NCBI GenBank assembly: GCA_036346375.1
Contig: CM070512.1
Coordinates: forward strand, 41,772,466 to 41,836,465
DNA from: Guadua angustifolia
Lineage: Eukaryota; Streptophyta; Magnoliopsida; Poales; Poaceae
Direction: 5' to 3'
DNA length: 64,000 bases
A program made the translations under genes and the position numbers. Positions 59,147 through 64,000 of this stretch are shown piece by piece; the stretch's first letter is position 1; every line of letters starts with the position of its first letter. Below the pieces are notes generated by a model. The model did no database searches. It was not told where the DNA came from and saw nothing but the letters and a program-made list of their open reading frames with translations.

Positions 59147-59638
59147 TGGGCCGTCTACCAGTTTCCCAATAATTGGCGTACATGGACCCTGGGTATCTGT
59201 ATGGCGGGCCGTGAGGGCCACCCAAGAGGGGATGGGCCGAGCCAGCTGCGGGGAGATGGGTATCACCTGGACTGCCACCGCCGTGCGCAATAAGGAAACC
59301 CAAAAAATAGTAACTAATCTCTGATTAGTTATGATAAGATTGTAATCCTGACTATTACCATATTCGGCAGATAAGGATAGAGATAGGATCTCCATCTTGT
59401 AACCGACCGGAATTCTTCCTTGTAACCCCACCCCTCCACTATATAAAGGGGGGCGGGTAGACATCATGATCAGATCATCAGCATTAAGTTAGCCTCTCAT
59501 AATCCCAGAGCACAGGACTAGGGTATTATCTCCCTCACGAGAGCCCAAACCTGTATAATTCCTGAGTCTTGTACTACCATCGAGTTTGGATCCAGCGCCT
59601 AGCCCCATATTCATTATTGCCGACAACAAACGTCGACA
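59147..59638 (+). repeat. probable LTR with TATA box, inside the copia element
   Basis: About 490 bp between the two copia halves, with a promoter-like CTATATAAAGGGG at 59439 and the end GTCGACA at 59632-59638. The left boundary is taken at TGGGCCGTC (59147) and is uncertain. No matching target duplication is seen (caaga versus tttgg), which is expected if the left copia half was later inverted. Family not recognised. Confidence 0.5.
59441..59447 (+). promoter_or_regulatory. TATA box of the LTR at 59147
   Basis: ATATAAAGGG sits in a GC-rich context about 190 bp before the LTR end, as expected for a compact LTR promoter. Confidence 0.55.
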
Positions 59639-59917
59639 TTTGGATTCATCAAAAATAAAGAAGAACCTTGTCTTTACAAAAAGACTAGTGGAAGCGCACT
59701 TATTTTTCTATTTCTATATATAGATGACATACTGTTAATCGAAAATGTATTCCTATACTTGAATCTGTTAAGTCATAATTGAAAATTAGTTTTTCAATGA
59801 AAGACTTGGGCGAAGCAACCTATATATTAGGCTTAAGATCTATAGAGATTGGTCAAAAAGGCTAATTGGATTAAGCCAAAATACATATATTGATAAAGTG
59901 TTGAATAAGTTCAACAT
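59639..59917 (+). pseudogene. Ty1/copia pol: C-terminal RT, plus strand
   Basis: FGFIKNKEEPCLYKKTSGSA is followed by LFLYIDDILLIE, the catalytic box (YIDD form), then after a frameshift KDLGEATYILGLRS-type and YIDKVLNKFN blocks. It is the natural continuation of the RT half at 58330-59146 but lies on the other strand. It is cut at 59917 by a Tat LTR. Confidence 0.85.
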
Positions 59918-60336
59918 TGTCGACGATCGGGATCGCCAACCGCAAGAAGTGAGGTAGGGGTAGAACGTTAAGGGACCCGGCAGCGTTTCACTCTAACGGA
60001 GGAAGCTAGCGGACGTGAGGATGGTCGGAGTCGCGACAACGAACCACGAGACACAAGTTTTATCTTGGTTCGAGCCCTGCGAAGGTAATGACTCTACCCG
60101 ATCGCCTTGCGGCGGTGACTTTCTTGTTATGTGGGTGTACTGAGCGGTGTTTACAACTCAAGATAGTAATGAAGATCCCTAGCTCGAGCTGTGTGTGTTG
60201 CTGTCCTCCTTGAGCTCATGCATCCTTGGTCTTTATATCCCATACGCATGTGATCGGGAGAAACCTGCGGATCGTGGCTCTTAATGCGCCGAAGACAGTT
60301 AGAATCGCTTCTCGGGCTTGCCGCGCCTCCGAGTCA
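59918..60336 (-). repeat. Tat LTR (419 bp), 3' LTR of a minus-oriented element
   Basis: In plus direction it starts TGTCGACGATCGGGATCGCC, as the Tat LTR at 36375 does, and ends GAGTCA at 60336. On the minus strand a TATAAAG box (60231-60237) lies about 100 bp from the LTR start, matching the other copy. The left flank is copia sequence, not a primer site, so the internal region must lie to the right. The adjacent minus-strand GTGGGGA (60337-60343) is a fitting polypurine tract. aacat (59913-59917) would be one target duplication. Confidence 0.8.
60231..60237 (-). promoter_or_regulatory. TATA box of the second Tat LTR
   Basis: TATAAAG on the minus strand, about 100 bp from the LTR start at 60336. 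The position matches the box at 36690-36696. Confidence 0.5.
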
Positions 60337-60972
60337 TCCCCACGACCCGCTCTTCGATGAATCGCAAGTCAACGCTAGATCCGAGACCCTTGGGTGGACC
60401 AGGCCTCAGATGAGACCCTTGAGCCAGGTCGCGTGGTCGAGCTTCGGGCACACAGCGCTCGAGGTCGGCGCCCAGTCTGCGTCAGTCGTGGTCGGGGCCT
60501 CCGAGCATGGGGATCCGTTGACCGTATGCCGATAGGTCGAGGAGCTCCAGTGCTCGTCGGCCCGCCCAAGGCTCTAGGTCGGAAGGAACCCTCGGGACGA
60601 CCTCGAGCCTATCTTGGGACAGAAAGACCTTCGTAGGTCTAAACTCCTTGGTCGAGGTCGGGCGGAGACCACAAAGCAAATCTTTCGGCCTCGACACCTG
60701 GCAACCCTCGGACTTCGATGTTGGTACGGATGTGAACGGTTGGCGTGCACCTGGCGGCGTCTCGACTCCAGGCCTTGATTGCACCCGTCAGATCACGGTT
60801 GACACGTCTTTTGAGGCGCCGTGGGCAGGTTTTTGGGTGTGTTTCGGTTCTCTGAGGCCAACGCCACGCCATTAGCCAAAGACCCTTTGCTCTTGCGCCC
60901 TTTGTCTTCAAGCTTCCTCGCCCGAGCGCGCCCCTTTCTTTTCACTCCCTCGACCAAGCGCTCCACGACGCC
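60337..60972. other. region between the Tat LTR and the antisense gene
   Basis: After the minus-strand polypurine tract there are about 630 bp rich in TCGAGGTCGG-like words. It would be the 5' UTR and promoter of the plus-strand gene. The frames on both strands are not convincing. Confidence 0.45.
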
Positions 60973-63900
60973 ATGACCAAGCTTGGGAGGAGCACCCTGT
61001 CGTACGCGAGAATGAAAGAGCTCGAGACCCTGGGGATAGTAGACCCGGTCACATGGCGGTTGCCTGGCGGCGAGACCGAACCTCGCCCTAGGGATGACGA
61101 GATCGTCTGCACCGAGCATTACGCCCTCCTTGGATCAAGGACCCGGAGAGTGAGTTCGTGGCGGACGTCCTCTCTAGCTGCGAAATAGAGCTCATCAATC
61201 TGGTACCAAATTCCATCCTCACGCTCGCCATCTTTTCCCATCTATGCGAGGGATTCCTGGGGATTCTCCCCACCCCCTCGCTGTTCTTTCGCTACTACTC
61301 CCTCTTCCGCTCCGGGAAGGACCCTGTTGTCGGGTGTCTGTACTTCCGACTCCGAACCGGGCTCAAATGGTCCTTCCCGAAGTGCGCCGCCCGGGATTCG
61401 CTTGGTCCCTGGTCCGAGCGGTGGTTTTACCTGAAGAAAGGGGAGTACGGGGCTCTGACGTACGAGGGGGCCCCCGTCACCGAGAAGAAGGAGACCCCCG
61501 AGCCCGAAGATCTGGAGGTCGACGAGGAGGCCATCGCCGCCATCCACATTTGCGCCACGCGCGGCCTTACCGGGCAGGCAATCGCCGTCGACTTCTTGCG
61601 GAACCGGGTGTCCCCTCTGCGGAGGAGGGAGCACCCATTCTTCGAGATTACGGGGCGCAACGACCCCACTCGTGAAGGCACGACTGGCAAGGCCTCTGCC
61701 CTTGGAACTTCTGCTCGAAGCCCATCCTTTAGCCTTTCCTGACGGCCCATGTTCTTGCGGCGCGAAGAACTCTGGGTCTCCGACGGGATGTTGAAATGTT
61801 TGGGAAGTGGCGCATGGATACACCCTTGACGACCCAGTCGAAGAATGTACTTCACGGAAGGCGAGGTAAGCCGTCCCGACCACCCCTTGACCTGTTTTTA
61901 GCGTGGGTCTTTCGACCCACGCAAGATCTCGAGACCATCGAGAGTTGCTCGACACGGCCGGAGGATGCTCCAGCCGCCGGTGGGGGCAAGAGCAAGAAGG
62001 AAGAAGAGGCCTCCCCAATGGACCGGCCAATCGGAGGCGAAGAAGCCATGTCGAGTGGGGGGATCGTGCTACGGTGAGGGCCCTTCTGGTCGAGCCCCCG
62101 AGTCCTTGCGTTCTTTCCATGCCTTGCTGTTTTTAACATTCCTTCTTTCGTGCAAAAGAGAGTCGGGCCGCCGCCGCCAGTCTCAGTACCCCGCCCCAAA
62201 GCCTCGAAAGACGAGCCCCGCTGGCCAGTGATGAGGGCAGCTCGGACCCGGGTCCCAGTCGTGAGGACACGCAAGCGCGGCGCGCCCGACATCGGGGCAA
62301 CAAGACCTCAGACGGCCCTTGGCGAGGAGGAGTCTGGTGGCCCAGGTAAGCTCCCGAGACCCCGAACTGCGCCGCCCTTTCCGCATCCTTCTGGCTTAGC
62401 GCGTACTTTTGATCGCAGAACTTGAGTATCCGAGCTCAAACCCGCCCGCTTTGGACGATGGTCGTTGTTCGGCGAGTCTGAACCGGAGGAGGAGAAGCGC
62501 CTGCCGTCCTGGCCCTCGCCGCGATCACCGTGGAACACGCACTCCACAGCCAGCCCTTGGTCGGCGAGTTCTACCAAGGGCTCGACGACTCGTCGGAAGA
62601 AAACGAGCCCGCGGTCGTATGGACTTCAAGACGGGCGAGGCCTGGCCACAGACAGCCGTCGGCGAGCTACCCGGCCACCGAGGGGAGGAAGCTCGAGGCC
62701 GAGGCCACGCGGCGACCACGCCACCACCACGATCGCTCCGAGTGTGAGACCGCGACCGCCGGTCACCGGGACGCGGGTCGTACGCGTTCGTCGACCTCCC
62801 GGCCGCGATCGCGTCGGACACCGAGTCGTGGTGCCCCGCCATGGGGTTAAGTGGCGCCATGTGGATCGAAGCCAGTGCCCCTCGGCCTTGGGCGAATCGC
62901 AGAGCCGACCCGCGGAGATCGGGGACAACACCGCCGCCCTGCCCTCCTCGTCTCTGGACTCGACCAGCCCGGAGGCGGGTAACCAGCCGCCCCATGGCGG
63001 GATTCGGACCACGCCCAAGTCGTCCAGTGCCCGAGGTCGACCACAGCACCGCATCGCGATCGAGGAGGAGGGGGGGAAATCCTCGCGATCGCATTGAAGA
63101 CCGTGAGGAATTCACCCGCAAAGCTGGAGAGGCGCCCGCCGAGGTAAGGACTTTCCCGCATACTTCTCACCTTGTAGCTTGTCTCCCTTGTCCTTTCTCA
63201 CCTTCGGGCCACCCTTTTTGACGTGAAGGTGACCGATCACGCCATCCGAGGGCTTCAAGGCCTTCGAGAGCATGCGGATGTGCTAAGAGGTCTCCTCGAT
63301 GTGGTAGAGGCGCGGGAGGTTGAGCGCGACAGGCTCGTCCGAACCATTGAGGTCGACCAGGGGGAGCTCGAGCAGAAGAACCAAGAGCTCGAAGATCTAC
63401 GCCGGACGATGAGGGCGCTGGAGACAGCCCATGCGGCAGAGCTCGAGCAGACTCGGACCTCCGAACGCGACTTTTGCTTTAAGGCAGTGGAGCAGGAGCG
63501 CGCACGCTCAGCCACGGCGCTCGAGGTCGCGCAGGCCAAGATCGAAGCTCTGGAGAAGGCTTCCGCGGAGGCGTCGACTCCCGAGCTCAAGGCCAAGGTG
63601 CTCCAGCTCGAGGAGGAACTTGGGAGCGTCAACAAGACGCTTGAGGCCGAGCGGGCCAAGGTCAAGGACTCGGAGAAGGCTGCTATGGAGCAGGCATACT
63701 CCGCGGCAAGGGCACCTCCTGAGCTCGAGGCCAAAATCCTCGAGCTCGAGGGGAAGCTCGACCATGCCACCAAGGCGCTCGAGGTCGAACGCGCTAAGGT
63801 CGAGGCGTTGGAGACGGCTTCCGCGAGGCCATCTCCCGAAGACAAGACCAAGGCTCCCGGACTCGAAGAGAAGCTCGAGCGCCTCGGTAAGGCAGCGAAG

Positions 63901-64000
63901 AGCGCCCTGGCTCAGCTCGAAGAAGAGCGACGTCGGGCCGCGGATGCTTCCCAGCAAGCCCTCCTGCTCCAGGGGGAGATCGCAACCCTGAGGGCAAAAG
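60973..64000 (+). pseudogene. antisense gene of the Tat element: Transposase_28-type domain plus coiled coil, incomplete at window edge
   Basis: ATG at 60973 opens MTKLGRSTLSYARMKELETL. A frameshift near 61140 moves to the frame with SEFVADVLSSCEIELINL, LTLAIFSHLCEGFLGI, SLFFRYYSLFRSGKDPVVGC and WSERWFYLKKGEYG, the 'putative gypsy type transposon' domain (PF04195, by recollection). Predicted introns: 61866-61901, 62077-62158, 62346-62418 and 63144-63228. From 63229 to the edge the frame is open for about 257 codons and forms a coiled coil with three related ~40-residue units (ALEVAQAKIEALEKAS, TLEAERAKVKDSEKAA, ALEVERAKVEALETAS). Its strand is opposite to the LTR, and its place is between 3' LTR and pol, as for antisense ORFs described in Tat elements. 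Function unknown. Confidence 0.7.
63229..64000 (+). CDS. coiled-coil exon of the antisense Tat gene (open to window edge)
   Basis: The frame starting GTGACCGATCACGCC after the acceptor GTGAAG has no stop for 772 bp. It is rich in Glu, Lys, Ala and Leu with heptad spacing (ELEQKNQELEDLRRTMRALE, LQLEEELGSVNKTLEAER, LEEKLERLGKAAKSALAQLE). A structural or oligomerisation role is the safest inference. An uninterrupted frame of this length stands out among the broken genes in the window; high GC content also lowers the chance of stops. The 3' end lies outside the window. Confidence 0.6.
   Translation, partial: MTDHAIRGLQGLREHADVLRGLLDVVEAREVERDRLVRTIEVDQGELEQKNQELEDLRRTMRALETAHAAELEQTRTSERDFCFKAVEQERARSATALEVAQAKIEALEKASAEASTPELKAKVLQLEEELGSVNKTLEAERAKVKDSEKAAMEQAYSAARAPPELEAKILELEGKLDHATKALEVERAKVEALETASARPSPEDKTKAPGLEEKLERLGKAAKSALAQLEEERRRAADASQQALLLQGEIATLRAK

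Noticed and set aside
61242..62120. 292-codon minus-strand frame
   Set aside because: It is the antisense shadow of the GC-rich plus-strand gene, shows no family motif, and the plus strand carries recognisable domain sequence and splice borders.
62525..63121. 198-codon minus-strand and 210-codon plus-strand frames
   Set aside because: They overlap in a GC-rich exon region, are Arg/Pro-rich with no motif, and are expected by chance at this base composition.
63255..63851. 198-codon serine-rich minus-strand frame
   Set aside because: It is the complement of the Glu/Lys/Leu coiled-coil exon; GAG/CTC codons give Ser/Leu runs on the other strand.

Overview
This window is transposable-element-rich plant DNA, most likely from a grass (rice-like). 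The signs are chromodomain Ty3/gypsy elements with 2.9-3.7 kb LTRs and an initiator-tRNA-Met primer site, Tat-lineage gypsy elements with a second, archaeal-type RNase H, CACTA transposase relics of both usual gene types, Tourist-like and hAT-like MITEs, and an L1-type LINE tail. I find no intact host gene. Almost every coding region is a broken transposon gene, as expected in pericentromeric or other silenced heterochromatin.

Layout. 1-972 is the 3' part of a long LTR inserted in a CACTA TNP2-type transposase relic (973-2584, minus). 2585-16385 is a recombinant chromovirus array, internal - LTR - internal - LTR. The middle LTR (4456-8106) has a polypurine tract on its left and a primer site on its right. 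16386-18106 is unassigned apart from a CA/TA microsatellite. 18107-20480 is a nine-exon relic of a second CACTA-type gene (Transposase_24 family). 20522-23471 is an LTR of another family (here LTR-C), cut by a chromovirus (23472-30196) that keeps its 5' LTR, leader ORF, gag and protease but has lost RT-integrase and most of its 3' LTR. 30398-36801 is a minus-strand Tat element with 5' LTR, gag, protease, RT, two RNases H and integrase. 38508-41410 is a solo LTR with a perfect 5-bp target duplication. 42747-52286 is a nest of minus-oriented LTRs containing a 1.96-kb direct repeat. 53478-54921 is a 5'-truncated LINE next to a FAR1-domain pseudogene (54933-55447). Two MITEs follow (56518-56747, 57847-58002), then a copia element split into inverted halves around an LTR (58330-59917). 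A second minus-oriented Tat element enters at 59918 with its 3' LTR and an antisense, multi-exon coiled-coil gene running off the right edge.

How the parts relate. The gypsy elements of the first group are variants of one lineage. Their LTRs share a short exon-like block ending in G|GCAAGT and, in their last ~450 bp, four successive stem-loops whose stems are kept by paired base changes. Coding decay is dominated by C-to-T/G-to-A changes producing stops, as expected for methylated, silenced DNA. The least described items are the structured 3' LTR region, the LTR-embedded exon and the long open antisense coiled-coil frame at the right end.
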